NCBI GenBank assembly: GCA_031769625.1
Contig: JAUIMM010000535.1
Span: 1 to 64,000, forward strand
Length of the DNA stretch: 64,000 bases
DNA from: Taudactylus pleione
Lineage: Eukaryota > Chordata > Amphibia > Anura > Myobatrachidae
Direction of reading: 5' to 3'
The notes beneath the pieces are model-generated. The model had not been told where the DNA came from, made no database searches, and saw nothing but the letters and a program-made list of their open reading frames with translations. Below, in pieces: positions 1 through 12,570 of the stretch; the stretch's first letter is position 1; every line of letters begins with the position of its first letter. Made by a program: the position numbers and the translations under genes.

Positions 1-364
1 TCTGATTATACTAGCCTGCATGCTCTGATTATACTAACCTGCTCCCTCTCATTATTATAGCCTCATCCTCTAATTATACTAGCCTGCTCCTTCTCATAAT
101 TATAGCCTCATCCTCTGATTATACTAGCCTGCTCCCTCTCATTATTATATCCTCATCCTCTGATTATACTAGCCTGCTCCCTCTCATTATTATAGCCTCA
201 TCCTCTGATTATACTAGCCTGCTCCCTCTCATTATTATAGCCTCATCCTCTGATTATACTAGCCTGCATCCTCTGATTATACTAGCCTGCATCCTCTGAT
301 TATACTAGCCTGCATCCTCTGATTATACTAGTCTGAACACTCTGATTATATTAGTCTGAACACT

Positions 365-395
365 CTGATTATACTAGACTGCACCCTCTCATCCT
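365..395 (+). repeat. 31-bp fused monomer (example of a recurring variant)
   Basis: Here a 23-mer containing TACTAGACTGCACCCTC is followed by only TCATCCTC before the next TGATTATAC, giving a 31-bp unit. The same 8-bp tail follows monomers ending GCACCCTC or GTACCCTC throughout the window, for example near 760, 2,150, 5,270, 11,670, 27,250, 45,890 and 53,480. The tail is what remains of a 22-mer after loss of 14 bp between its two TCAT copies. Confidence 0.88.
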
Positions 396-1296
396 CTGAT
401 TATACAAGCCTGCTCCCTCTCATTATTATAGCCTCATCCTATGATTTTAGTAGCCTGCATGCTATGATTATACTCGCCTGCTCCCTCTCATAATTATAGC
501 CTCATCCTCTGATTATACTAGCCTGCTCCCTCTCATTATTATAGCCTCATCCTCTGATTATACTTGCCTGCTCCCTCTCATTATTATAGCCTCATCCTCT
601 GATTATACTAGCCTGCTCCCTCTCATTATTATAGCCTCATCCTCTGATTATACTAGCCTGCATCCTCTGATTATACTAGCCTGCATCCTCTGATTATACT
701 AGCCTGCATCCTCTGATTATACTAGTCTAAACACTCTGATTATACTAGTCTGAACACTCTGATTATACTAGACTGTACCCTCTCATCCTCTGATTACACA
801 AGCCTGCTCACTCTCATTATTATAGCCTCATCCTCTGATTATAGTAGCCTGCATGCTATGATTATACTCACCTGCTCCCTCTCATTATTATAGCCTCATC
901 CTCTGATTATACTAGCCTGCTCCCTCTCATTATTATAGCCTCATCCTCTGATTATACTAGCCTGCTCCCTCATTATTATAGCCTCATCCTCTAATTATAC
1001 TAGCCTGCTCCCTCTCATTATTATAGCCTCATCCTCTGATTATACTAGCCTGCTCCCTCTCATTATTATAGCCTTATCCTTTGATTATACTAGCCTGCAT
1101 CCTCTGATTATACTAGCCTGCATGCTCTGATTATACTAGTTTGAACACTCTGATTATACTAGCCTGCTACCTCTCATTATTATGGCCTCATCCTCTGATT
1201 ATACTAGCCTGCATGCTCTGATTATACTAGCCTGCTCCCTCTCATTATTATAGCCTAATCCTCTGATTATACTAGCCTGCATGCTCTGATTATACT

Positions 1297-1308
1297 AGTG
1301 TGAACACT
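1297..1308. repeat. AGTGTGAACACT inverted-repeat landmark (first of about 50)
   Basis: This variant monomer contains a perfect short inverted repeat: 5-bp arms AGTGT and ACACT around GA. I located about 50 copies, all on the same strand, each preceded by TACT. Starts: 1297, 2716, 3546, 4552, 5542, 6478, 7807, 8797, 9688, 10890, 12196, 13186, 14122, 15451, 16441, 17332, 18534, 19840, 21236, 22023, 23880, 26542, 28513, 29320, 31707, 32627, 34486, 35882, 36691, 37695, 38685, 39621, 40868, 41872, 42862, 43798, 44998, 46418, 47354, 48615, 49817, 50888, 52587, 54747, 56674, 57641, 60581, 61977, 62809, 63292. A few have a broken right arm, e.g. AACATT at 10890, 18534, 44998 and 49817. It serves as a once-per-higher-order-repeat marker; any protein-binding role is unknown. 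Confidence 0.9.
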
Positions 1309-3929
1309 TTGATTATACTAGCCTGCACCCTCTCATCCTCTGATTATACAAGCCTGCACCCTCTCATTATTATAGCCTCATCCTCTGATGATAGTAGCCT
1401 GCATGCTCTGATTATACTAGCCTGCTCCCTCTCATTATTATAGCCTCATCCTCTGATTATACTAGCCTGCTCCCTCTCATTATTATAGCCTCATCCTCTG
1501 ATTATGCTAGCCTGCACACTGTGATTATACAAGCCTGCTCCCTCTCATTATTATAGCCTCATCCTCTAATTATACAAGCCTGCTCCCTCTCATTATTATA
1601 GCCTCATCCTCTGATTATGCTAGCCTGCACACTGTGATTATACAAGCCTGCACCCTCTCATTATTATAGCCTCATCCTCTGATTATAGTAGCCTGCTTGC
1701 TCTGATTATACTAGCCTGCTCCCTCTCATTATTATAGCCTCATCCTCTGATTATACTTGCCTGCTACCTCTCATTATTATAGCCTTATCCTCTGATTATA
1801 GTAGCCTGCTTGCTCTGATTATACTAGCCTGCTCCCTCTCATTATTATAGCCTCATCCTCTGATTATACTAGCCTGCTCCCTCTCATTATTATAGCCTCA
1901 GCCTCTGATTATACTAGCCTGCTCCCTCTCATTATTATAGCCTCATCCTCTGATTATACTAGCCTGCTCCCACTCATTATTTTAGCCTCATCCTCTGATT
2001 ATACTAGCCTGCTCCCTCTCATTATTATAGCCTCATCCTCTGTTTATACTAGCCTGCATCCTCTGATTTTACTAGCCTGCATCCTCTGATTTTACTAGCC
2101 TGCATGCTCTGATTATACTAGTCTGGACACTCTGATTATACTAGACTGCACCCTCTCATCCTCTGATTATACAAGCCTGCTCCCTCTCATTATTATAGCC
2201 TCATCCTCTGATTATAGTAGCCTGCATGCTATGATTATACTAGCCTGCTCCCTCTCATTATTATGGCCCAATCCTCTGATTATACTAGCCTGCTCCCTCT
2301 CATTATTATGGCCTCATCCTCTGATTATACTAGCCTGCATGCTCTGATTATACTAGCCTGCTCCCTCTCATTATTATAGCCTCATCCTCTAATTATACTA
2401 GCCTGCTCCCTCTCATTATTATAGCCTCAGCCTCTGATTATACTAGCCTGCTCCCTCTCATTATTATAGCCTCAGCCTCTGATTATACTAGCCTGCTCCC
2501 TCTCATTATTATGGCCCCATCCTCTGATTATACTAGCCTGCTCCCTCTCATTATTATGGCCTCATCCTCTGATTATACTAGCCTGCATGCTCTGATTATA
2601 CTAACCTGCTCCCTCTCATTATTATAGCCTCATCCTCTAATTATACTAGCCTGCTCCCTCTCATTATTATAGCCTCAGCCTCTGATTATACTAGCCTGCA
2701 TGCTCTGATTATACTAGTGTGAACACTTTGATTATACTAGCCTGCACCCTCTCATCCTCTGATTATACAAGCCTGCACCCTATCATTATTATAGCCTCAT
2801 CCCCTGATTATAGTAGCCTGCATGCTCTGATTATACTAGCCTGCTCCCTCTCATTATTATAGCCTCATCCTCTGAGTATACTAGCCTGCTCCATCTCATT
2901 ATTATAGCCTCATCCTCTGATTATGCTAGCCTGCACACTGTGATTATACAAGCCTGCTCCCTCTCATTATTATAGCCTCATCCTCTGATTATAGTAGCCT
3001 GCTTGCTCTGATTATACTAGCCTGCTCCCTCTCATTATTATAGCCTCATCCTCTGATTATACTAGCCTGCTCCCTCTCATTATTATAGCCTCATCCTCTG
3101 ATTATAGTAGCCTGCTTGCTCTGATTATACTAGCCTGCTCCCTCTCATTATTATAGCCTCATCCTCTGATTATACAGCCTGCTCCCTCTCATTATTATAG
3201 CCTCATCCTCTGATTATACTAGCCTGCTCCCTCTCATTATTATAGCCTCATCCTCTGATTTTACTAGCCGGCTCCTTCTCATTATTATAGCCTCATCCTC
3301 TGATATACTAGCCTGCATCCTCTGATTATACTAGCCTGCATGCTCTGATTATACTAGTCTGAACACTCTGATTTTACTAGACTGCACCCTCTCATCCTCT
3401 GATTATACTAGCCTGCTCCCTCTCATTATTATGGCCTCATCCTCTGATTATACTAGCCTGCATGCTCTGATTAAACTTGCCTGCTCCCTCTCGTTATTAT
3501 AGCCTCATCCTCTGATTATACTAGCCTGCATGCTCTGATTAAACTAGTGTGAACACTTTGATTAAACTAGCCTGCACCCTCTCATCCTCTGATATACAAG
3601 CCTGCACCCTCTCATTATTATAGCCTCATCCTCTGATTATACAAGCCTGCTCCCTCTCATTATTATAGCCTCATCCTCTATTTAGGCTAGCCTGCACACT
3701 GTGATTATACAAGCCTGCACCCTCTCATTATTATAGCCTCATCCTCTGATTATAGTAGCCTGCTTGCTCTGATTATACTAGCCTGCTCCCCTCTCATTAT
3801 TATAGCCTCATCCTCTGATTATACTAGCCTGCTTCCTCTCATTATTATAGCCTCATCCTCTGATTATAGTAGCCTGCTTGCTCTGTTTATACTAGCCTGC
3901 TCCCTCTTATTATTATAGCCTCATCCTCT

Positions 3930-6900
3930 GATTATACTAGCCTGCTCCCTTCATTATTATTGCCTCATCCTCTGATTATACTAGCCTGCTCCCTCTGATT
4001 ATACTAGCCTGCATCCTCTGATTTTACTAGCCTGCATCATCTCATTATACTAGCCTGCTCCCCTCTCATTATTATAGCCTCATCCTCTGATTATACTAGC
4101 CTGCTCCCTCTCATTATTATAGACCACATCCTCTGATTATAGTAGTCTGCTTGCTCTGATTATACTAGCCTGCTCCCTCTCATTATTATAGCCTCATCCT
4201 CTGATTATACTAGCCTGATCTCTCTCATTATTATAGCCTCATCCTCTGATTATAGTAGCCTACATGCTCTGATTATACTAGCCTGCTCCCTCTCATTATT
4301 ATAGCCTCATCCTCTGATTATACTAGCCTGCTCCCTCTCATTATTATAGCCTCATCCTCTTATTAATACTAGCCTGCTCCCTCTCATTATTATAGCCTCA
4401 TCCTCTGAATATACTAGCCTGCTATCTCTCATTATTATAGCCTCATCCTCTGATTATAGTAGCCTGCATGCTCTGATTATACTAGCCTGCTCCCTCTCAT
4501 TATTATAGCCTCAGCCTCTGATTATACTAGCCTGCATGCTCTGATTATACTAGTGTGAACACTTTGATTATACTAGCCTGCACCCTCTCATCCTCTGATT
4601 ATACAAGCCTGCACCCTCTCATTATTATAGCCTCATCCTCTGATGATAGTAGCCTGCATGCTCTGATTATACTAGCCTGCTCCCTCTCATTATTATAGCC
4701 TCATCCTCTTATTATACTAGCCTGCTCCCTCTCATTATTATAGCCTCATCCTCTGATTACGCTAGCCTGCACACTGTGATTATACAAGCCTGCTCCCTCT
4801 CATTATTATAGCCTCATCCTCTGATTATACAAGCCTGCTCCCTCTCATTATTATAGCCTCATCCTCTGATTATGCTAGCCTGCACACTGTGATTATACAA
4901 GCCTGCACCCTCTCATTATTATAGCATCATCCTCTGATTATAGTAGCCTGCTTGCTCTGATTATACTAGCCTGCTCCCTCTCATTATTATAGCCTCATCC
5001 TCTGATTATACTAGCCTGCTCCCTCTCATTATTATAGCCTCAGCCTCTGATTATACTAACCTGCTCCCTCTCATTATTATAGCCTCATCCTCTGATTATA
5101 CTAGCCTGCTCCCACTCATTATTATAGCCTCATCCTCTGATTATACTAGCCTGCTCCCTCTCATTATTATAGCCTCATCCTCTGATTATACTAGCCTGCA
5201 TCCTCTGATTTTACTAGCCTGCATGCTCTGATTATACTAGTCTGAACACTCTGATTATACTAGACTGCACCCTCTCATCCTCTGATTATACAAGCCTGCT
5301 CCCTCTCATTATTATAGCCTCATCCTCTGATTATAGTAGCCTGCATGTTATGATTATACTAGCCATCTCCCTCTCATTATTATGGCCCCATCCTCTAATT
5401 ATACTAGCCTGCTCCCTCTCATTATTATGGCCTCATCCTCTGATTATACTAGCCGGCATGCTCTGATTATACTAGCCTGCTCCCTCTCATTATTATAGCC
5501 TCATCCTCTAATTATACTAGTCTGCATGCTCTGATTATACTAGTGTGAACACTTTGATTATACTAGCCTGCACCCTCTCATCCTCTGATTATACAAGCCT
5601 GCACCCTCTCATTATTATAGCCTCATCCTCTGATTATAGTAGCCTGCATGCTCTAATTATACTAGCCTGCTCCCTCTCATTATTATAGCCTCATCCTTTG
5701 ATTATACTAGCCTGCTCCCTCTCATTATTATAGCCTCATCCTCTGATTATACTAGCCTGCACACTGTGATTATACAAGCCTGCTCCCTCTCATTATTATA
5801 GCCTCATCCTCTGATTATAGTAGCCTGCTTGCTCTGATTATACAAGCCTGCTCCCTCTCATTATTATAGCCTCATCCTCTGATTATACTAGCCTGCTCCC
5901 TCTCATTATTATAGACTCATCCTCTGATTATAGTAGCCTGCTTGCTCTGATTATACTAGCCTGCTCCCTTTCATTATTATAGCCTCATCCTCTGATTTTA
6001 CTAGCCTGCTCCCTCTCATTATTATAACCTCATCCTCTGATTATACTAGCCTGCTCCGTCTCATTATTATAGCCTCATCCTCTGATTATACTAGCCTGCA
6101 TCCTCTAATTATACTAGCCTGCTCCCTCTCATTATTATAGACTCATCTTCTGATTATACTAGCCTGCTCCCTCTCATTATTATAGCCTCATCCTCTGATT
6201 ATGCTAGCCTGCACACTGTGATTATACAAGCCTGCTCCCTCTCATTATTATAGCCTCATCCTCTGATTATAGTAGCCTGCTTGCTCTGATTATACTAGCC
6301 TGCTCCCTCTCATTATTATGGCCCCATCCTCTGATTATTCTAGCCTGCTCCCTCTCATTATTATGGCCTCATCCTCTGATTATACTAGCCGGCATGCTCT
6401 GACTATACTAGCCTGCTCCCTCTCATTATTATAGCCTCATCCTCTAATTATACTAGCCTGCATGCTCTGATTATACTAGTGTGAACACTTTAATTATACT
6501 AGCCTGCACCCTCTCATCCTCTGATTATACAAGCCTGCACCCTCTCATTATTATAGCCTCATCCTCTGATTATAGTAGCCTGCATGCTCTGATTATACTA
6601 GCCTGCTCCCTCTCATTATTATAGCCTCATCCTCTGATTATACTAGCCTGCTCCCTCTCATTATTATAGCCTCATCCTCTGATTATGCTAGCCTGCACAC
6701 TGTGATTATACAAGCCTGCTCCCTCTCATTATTATAGCCTCATCCTCTGATTATAGTTGCCTGCTTGCTCTGATTATACTAGCCTGCTCCATCTCATTAT
6801 TATAGCCTCATCCTCTGATTATACTAGCCTGCTCCCACTCATTATTATAGCCTCATCCTCTGATTATACAAGCCTGCTCCCTCTCATTATTATAGCCTCA

Positions 6901-7180
6901 TCCTCTGATTAGGCTAGAATGCACACTGTGATTATACAAGCCTGCACCCTCTCATTATTATAGCCTCATCCTCTGATTATAGTAGCCTGCTTGCTCTGAT
7001 TATACTAGCCTGCACCCTCTCATCCTCTGATTATACAAGCCTGCACCCTCTCATTATTATAGCCTCATCCTCTGATTATACAAGCCTGCTCCCTCTCATT
7101 ATTATAGCCTCATCCTCTGATTAGGCTAGCTTGCACACTGTGATTATACAAGCCTGCTCCCTCTCATTATTATAGCCTCA
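3930..7180. repeat. Left copy of a ~3.2-kb tandem duplication
   Basis: The rare motif TGCATCATCTCATTATAC at 4033 recurs at 7291 (offset 3,258). The offset falls to 3,210 by the TTAGGCTAGCTTGC motif at 7121 and 10331. The change is explained by three single-base-scale extras in this copy between about 4.05 and 4.37 kb, and one additional 45-bp dimer near 6.15 kb. Landmarks at 4552, 5542 and 6478 sit 1,006, 990 and 936 bp after their predecessors, the same series as at 36.7-39.6 kb. Confidence 0.85.
5453..5456. other. CCGG, a CpG-bearing variant site
   Basis: The consensus dimer has no CpG. CpG appears only in variants: AGCCGGCATGC (this site, and its copies in related blocks), AGCCGGCTCC near 3,268, ACTCGCCTG, GCTCCGTCTC, GATTACGCTAG and CTCGGATT. 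These are inherited as markers by the higher-order copies. Confidence 0.85.
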
Positions 7181-10100
7181 TTCTCTAATTATACTAGCCT
7201 GCTCCCTTTCATTATTATTGCCTCATCCTCTGATTATACTAGCCTGCTCCCTCTGATTATACTAGCCTGCATCCTCTGATTTTACTAGCCTGCATCATCT
7301 CATTATACTAGCCTGCTCCCTCTCATTATTATAGCCTCATCCTCTGATTATACTAGCCTGCTCCCTCTCATTATTATAGCCACATCCTCTGATTATAGTA
7401 GTCTGCTTGCTCTGATTATACTAGCCTGCTCCCTCTCATTATTATAGCCTCATCCTCTGATTATACTAGCCTGATCTCTCTCATTATTATAGCCTCATCC
7501 TCTGATTATAGTAGCCTACTTGCTCTGATTATACTAGCCTGCTCCCTCTCATTATTATAGCCTCATCCTCTGATTATACTAGCCTGCTCCCTCTCATTAT
7601 TATAGCCTCATCCTCTTATTATACTAGCCTGCTCCCTCTCATTATTATAGCCTCATCCTCTGAATATACTAGCCTGCTATCTCTCATTATTATAGCCTCA
7701 TCCTCTGATTATAGTAGCCTGCATGCTCTGATTATACTAGCCTGCTCCCTCTCATTATTATAGCCTCAGCCTCTGATTATACTAGCCTGCATGCTCTGAT
7801 TATACTAGTGTGAACACTTTGATTATACTAGCCTGCACCCTCTCATCCTCTGATTATACAAGCCTGCACCCTCTCATTATTATAGCCTCATCCTCTGATG
7901 ATAGTAGCCTGCATGCTCTGATTATACTAGCCTGCTCCCTCTCATTATTATAGCCTCATCCTCTTATTATACTAGCCTGCTCCCTCTCATTATTATAGCC
8001 TCATCCTCTGATTACGCTAGCCTGCACACTGTGATTATACAAGCCTGCTCCCTCTCATTATTATAGCCTCATCCTCTGATTATACAAGCCTGCTCCCTCT
8101 CATTATTATAGCCTCATCCTCTGATTATGCTAGCCTGCACACTGTGATTATACAAGCCTGCACCCTCTCATTATTATAGCATCATCCTCTGATTATAGTA
8201 GCCTGCTTGCTCTGATTATACTAGCCTGCTCCCTCTCATTATTATAGCCTCATCCTCTGATTATACTAGCCTGCTCCCTCTCATTATTATAGCCTCAGCC
8301 TCTGATTATACTAACCTGCTCCCTCTCATTATTATAGCCTCATCCTCTGATTATACTAGCCTGCTCCCACTCATTATTATAGCCTCATCCTCTGATTATA
8401 CTAGCCTGCTCCCTCTCATTATTATAGCCTCATCCTCTGATTATACTAGCCTGCATCCTCTGATTTTACTAGCCTGCATGCTCTGATTATACTAGTCTGA
8501 ACACTCTGATTATACTAGACTGCACCCTCTCATCCTCTGATTATACAAGCCTGCTCCCTCTCATTATTATAGCCTCATCCTCTGATTATAGTAGCCTGCA
8601 TGTTATGATTATACTAGCCATCTCCCTCTCATTATTATGGCCCCATCCTCTAATTATACTAGCCTGCTCCCTCTCATTATTATGGCCTCATCCTCTGATT
8701 ATACTAGCCGGCATGCTCTGATTATACTAGCCTGCTCCCTCTCATTATTATAGCCTCATCCTCTAATTATACTAGTCTGCATGCTCTGATTATACTAGTG
8801 TGAACACTTTGATTATACTAGCCTGCACCCTCTCATCCTCTGATTATACAAGCCTGCACCCTCTCATTATTATAGCCTCATCCTCTGATTATAGTAGCCT
8901 GCATGCTCTAATTATACTAGCCTGCTCCCTCTCATTATTATAGCCTCATCCTTTGATTATACTAGCCTGCTCCCTCTCATTATTATAGCCTCATCCTCTG
9001 ATTATACTAGCCTGCACACTGTGATTATACAAGCCTGCTCCCTCTCATTATTATAGCCTCATCCTCTGATTATAGTAGCCTGCTTGCTCTGATTATACAA
9101 GCCTGCTCCCTCTCATTATTATAGCCTCATCCTCTGGTTATACTAGCCTGCTCCCTCTCATTATTATAGACTCATCCTCTGATTATAGTAGCCTGCTTGC
9201 TCTGATTATACTAGCCTGCTCCCTTTCATTATTATAGCCTCATCCTCTGATTTTACTAGCCTGCTCCCTCTCATTATTATAACCTCATCCTCTGATTATA
9301 CTAGCCTGCTCCGTCTCATTATTATAGCCTCATCCTCTGATTATACTAGCCTGCATCCTCTAATTATACTAGCCTGCTCCCTCTCATTATTATAGCCTCA
9401 TCCTCTGATTATGCTAGCCTGCACACTGTGATTATACAAGCCTGCTCCCTCTCATTATTATAGCCTCATCCTCTGATTATAGTAGCCTGCTTGCTCTGAT
9501 TATACTAGCCTGCTCCCTCTCATTATTATGGCCCCATCCTCTGATTATTCTAGCCTGCTCCCTCTCATTATTATGGCCTCATCCTCTGATTATACTAGCC
9601 GGCATGCTCTGACTATACTAGCCTGCTCCCTCTCATTATTATAGCCTCATCCTCTAATTATACTAGCCTGCATGCTCTGATTATACTAGTGTGAACACTT
9701 TGATTATACTAGCCTGCACCCTCTCATCCTCTGATTATACAAGCCTGCACCCTCTCATTATTATAGCCTCATCCTCTGATTATATTAGCCTGCATGCTCT
9801 GATTATACTAGCCTGCTCCCTCTCATTATTATAGCCTCATCCTCTGATTATACTAGCCTGCTCCCTCTCATTATTATAGCCTCATCCTCTGATTATGCTA
9901 GCCTGCACACTGTGATTATACAAGCCTGCTCCCTCTCATTATTATAGCCTCATCCTCTGATTATAGTTGCCTGCTTGCTCTGATTATACTAGCCTGCTCC
10001 ATCTCATTATTATAGCCTCATCCTCTGATTATACTAGCCTGCTCCCACTCATTATTATAGCCTCATCCTCTGATTATACAAGCCTGCTCCCTCTCATTAT

Positions 10101-10390
10101 TATAGCCTCATCCTCTGATTAGGCTAGAATGCACACTGTGATTATACAAGCCTGCACCCTCTCATTATTATAGCCTCATCCTCTGATTATAGTAGCCTGC
10201 TTGCTCTGATTATACTAGCCTGCACCCTCTCATCCTCTGATTATACAAGCCTGCACCCTCTCATTATTATAGCCTCATCCTCTGATTATACAAGCCTGCT
10301 CCCTCTCATTATTATAGCCTCATCCTCTGATTAGGCTAGCTTGCACACTGTGATTATACAAGCCTGCTCCCTCTCATTATTATAGCCTCA
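7181..10390. repeat. Right copy of the ~3.2-kb tandem duplication
   Basis: This block repeats 3.93-7.18 kb almost base for base, including rare variants such as AGCCATCTCC (5361 and its counterpart near 8616) and CCGGCATGC. The junction lies near 7,175-7,200, where sequence like the end of the unit (CACACTGTG with ACAAGCC) passes into sequence like its beginning (CTTTCATTATTATTGCC). A private TCTGGTTATAC variant at about 9,136 is absent from the left copy and marks changes after the duplication. Confidence 0.85.
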
Positions 10391-12570
10391 TCCTCTGATT
10401 ATACTAGCCTGCTCCCTCTCATTATTATAGCCTCATCCTCTGATTATAGAAGCCTGCTTGCTCTGATTATACTAGCCTACTCCCTCTCATTATTATAGCC
10501 TCATCCTCTGATTATACTAGCCTGCTCCTTCTCATTATTATAGCCTCATCCTCTGATTATACTAGCCTGCTCCCTCTCATTATTATAGCCTCATCCTCTG
10601 ATTATACTAGCCTGCTCCCTCTCATTATTATAGCCTCATCCTCTGATTATACTAGCCTGCATCCTCTGATTATACTAGCCTGCATGCTCTGATTATACTA
10701 GTCTGAACACTCTGATTTTATTAGACTGCACCCTCTCATCCTCTGATTATACTAGCCTGCTCCCTCTCATTATTATGGCCTCATCCTCTGATTATACTAG
10801 CCTGCATGCTCTGATTAAACTTGCCTGCTCCCTCTCATTATTATAGCCTCATCCTCTGATTATACTAGCCTGCATGCTCTGATTATACTAGTGTGAACAT
10901 TTTGATAATACTAGCCTGCACCCTCTCATCCTCTGATTATACAAGCCTGCACCCTCTCATTATTATAGCCTCATCCTCTTATTATACAAGCCTGCTCCCT
11001 CTCATTATTATAGCCTCATCCTCTGATTATAGTAGCCTGCTTGCTCTGATTATACTAGCCTGCTCCCTCTCATTATTATAGCCTCATCCTCTGATTATAC
11101 TAGCTTGCTCCCTCTCATTATTATAGCCTCATCCTCTGATTATACTAGCCTGCTCCCTCTCCTTATTATAGCCTCATCCTCTGATTATACTAGCCTGCTC
11201 CCTCTCATTATTATAGCCTCATCCTCTGATTATTCTAGCCTGCTCCCTCTCATTATTATAGCCTCATCCTCTGATAATAGTAGCCTGCTTGCTCTGATTA
11301 TACTAGCCTGCTCCCTCTCATTATTATAGCCTCATCCTCTGATTATACTAGCCTGCTCCCTCTCATTATTATAGCCTCATCCTCTGATTATACTAGCCTG
11401 CTCCCTCTCATTATTATAGCCTCATCCTCTGATTATACTAGCCTGCTCCCTCTCATTATTATATCCTCATCCTCTGATTATACTAGCCTGCTCCCTCTCA
11501 TTATTATAGCCTCATCCTCTGATTATACTAGCCTGCTCCCTCTCATTATTATAGCCTCATCCTCTGATTATACTAGCCTGCATCCTCTGATTATACTAGC
11601 CTGCATCCTCTGATTATACTAGTCTGAACACTCTGATTATACTAGTCTGAACACTCTGATTATACTAGACTGTACCCTCTCATCCTCTGATTATACAAGC
11701 CTGCTCCCTCTCATTATTATAGCCTCATCCTCTGATTATAGTAGCCTGCATGCTATGATTATACTCGCCTGCTCCGTCTCATTATTATAGCCTCATCCTC
11801 TGATTATACTAGCCTGCTCCCTCTCATTATTATAGCCTCATCCTCTGATTATACTAGCCTGCTCCCTCTCATTATTATAGCCTCATCCTCTGATTATACT
11901 AGCCTGCTCCCTCTCATTATTATAGCCTCATCCTCTGATTATACTAGCCTGCTCCCTCTCATTATTATAGCCTCTTCCTCTGATTATACTAGCCTGCTTC
12001 CTCTGATTATACTAGCCTGCATGCTCTGATTATACTAGTTTGAACACTCTGATTATACTAGCCTGCTCCCTCTCATTATTATGGCCTCATCCTCTGATCA
12101 TACTAGCCTGCTTGCTCTGATTATACTAGCCTGCTCCCTCTCATTATTATAGCCTAATCCTCTGATTATACTAGCCTGCATGCTCTGATTATACTAGTGT
12201 GAACACTTTGATTATACTAGCCTGCACCCTCTCATCCTCTGATTATACAAGCCTGCACCCTCTCATTATTATAGCCTCATTCTCTGATGATAGTAGCCTG
12301 CATGCTCTGATTATACTAGCCTGCTCCCTCTCATTATTATAGCCTAATCCTCTGATTATACTAGCCTGCTCCCTCTCATTATTATAGCCTCATCCTCTGA
12401 TTATGCTAGCCTGCACACAGTGATTATACAAGCCTGCTCCCTCTCATTATTATAGCCTCATCCTCTGATTATACAAGCCTGCTCCCTCTCATTATTATAG
12501 CCTCATCCTATGATTATGCTAGCCTGCACATTGTGATTATACAAGCCTGCACCCTCTCATTATTATAGCC
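10391..12570. repeat. Right third of the first 7,644-bp unit
   Basis: This stretch holds a long run of 45-bp dimers (about 11.05-11.58 kb), paired GTCTGAACACTC monomers near 11.62 kb, a 31-bp fused monomer near 11.67 kb and landmarks at 10890 and 12196. It reappears at 18.03-20.21 kb. Two short open stretches, 10893-11081 and 11105-11329, are simply in-phase runs of 45-bp dimers that begin with GTG and TTG, not ATG, so I do not annotate them as genes. Confidence 0.85.

Larger units (their letters stand above)
1..3930. repeat. Left block, diverged and indel-rich satellite
   Basis: The same 22/23-bp units continue here with more small indels than most of the window: a shortened CTCCCTCATT near 965, loss of CTA in TTATACAGCC near 3175, TGATATAC near 3300, GATATACAAG near 3593, and an extra C in GCTCCCCTCTC near 3787. 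From about 1.1 kb onward the order and spacing of landmark variants match 34.3-37.2 kb, so this is a higher-order copy of that region. No gene or other element is seen. Confidence 0.85.
4925..12570. repeat. First copy of a 7,644-bp tandem duplication
   Basis: Six or more rare variants recur exactly 7,644 bp later: AGCCATCTCC 5361/13005, TGCATCATCTC 7291/14935, TCTGGTTATAC 9136/16780, GTGAACATTTTG 10893/18537, TTGCTCCCTC 11105/18749, and a series of AGTGTGAACACT landmarks (5542/13186 to 12196/19840). The constant offset means I found no indel between the copies. Substitutions noticed are very few, e.g. CATTCTCTG near 12,280 against CATCCTCTG near 19,924. The left limit is set by small mismatches (AGCATCAT/AGCCTCAT) near 4,925/12,569. 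Confidence 0.9.

Noticed and set aside
1297..1308. AGTGTGAACACT as a T-box or steroid-receptor site
   Set aside because: There is partial resemblance to half-sites only, and it is a repeat-borne word; no regulatory context.
10893..11329. Short open reading frames here and at 18537-18973, 23883-24071, 45281-45505, 50100-50324, 52870-53094 and 55030-55254
   Set aside because: They are in-phase runs of the 45-bp dimer, start with GTG or TTG instead of ATG, end where a 23-bp unit shifts the frame, and are copies of one another by duplication. Composition is that of the repeat, with no domain.
11105..11329. 15-residue repeat protein (solenoid or structural protein)
   Set aside because: The open frame is an arithmetic result of 45 being divisible by three, is repeatedly broken, and lacks an ATG.
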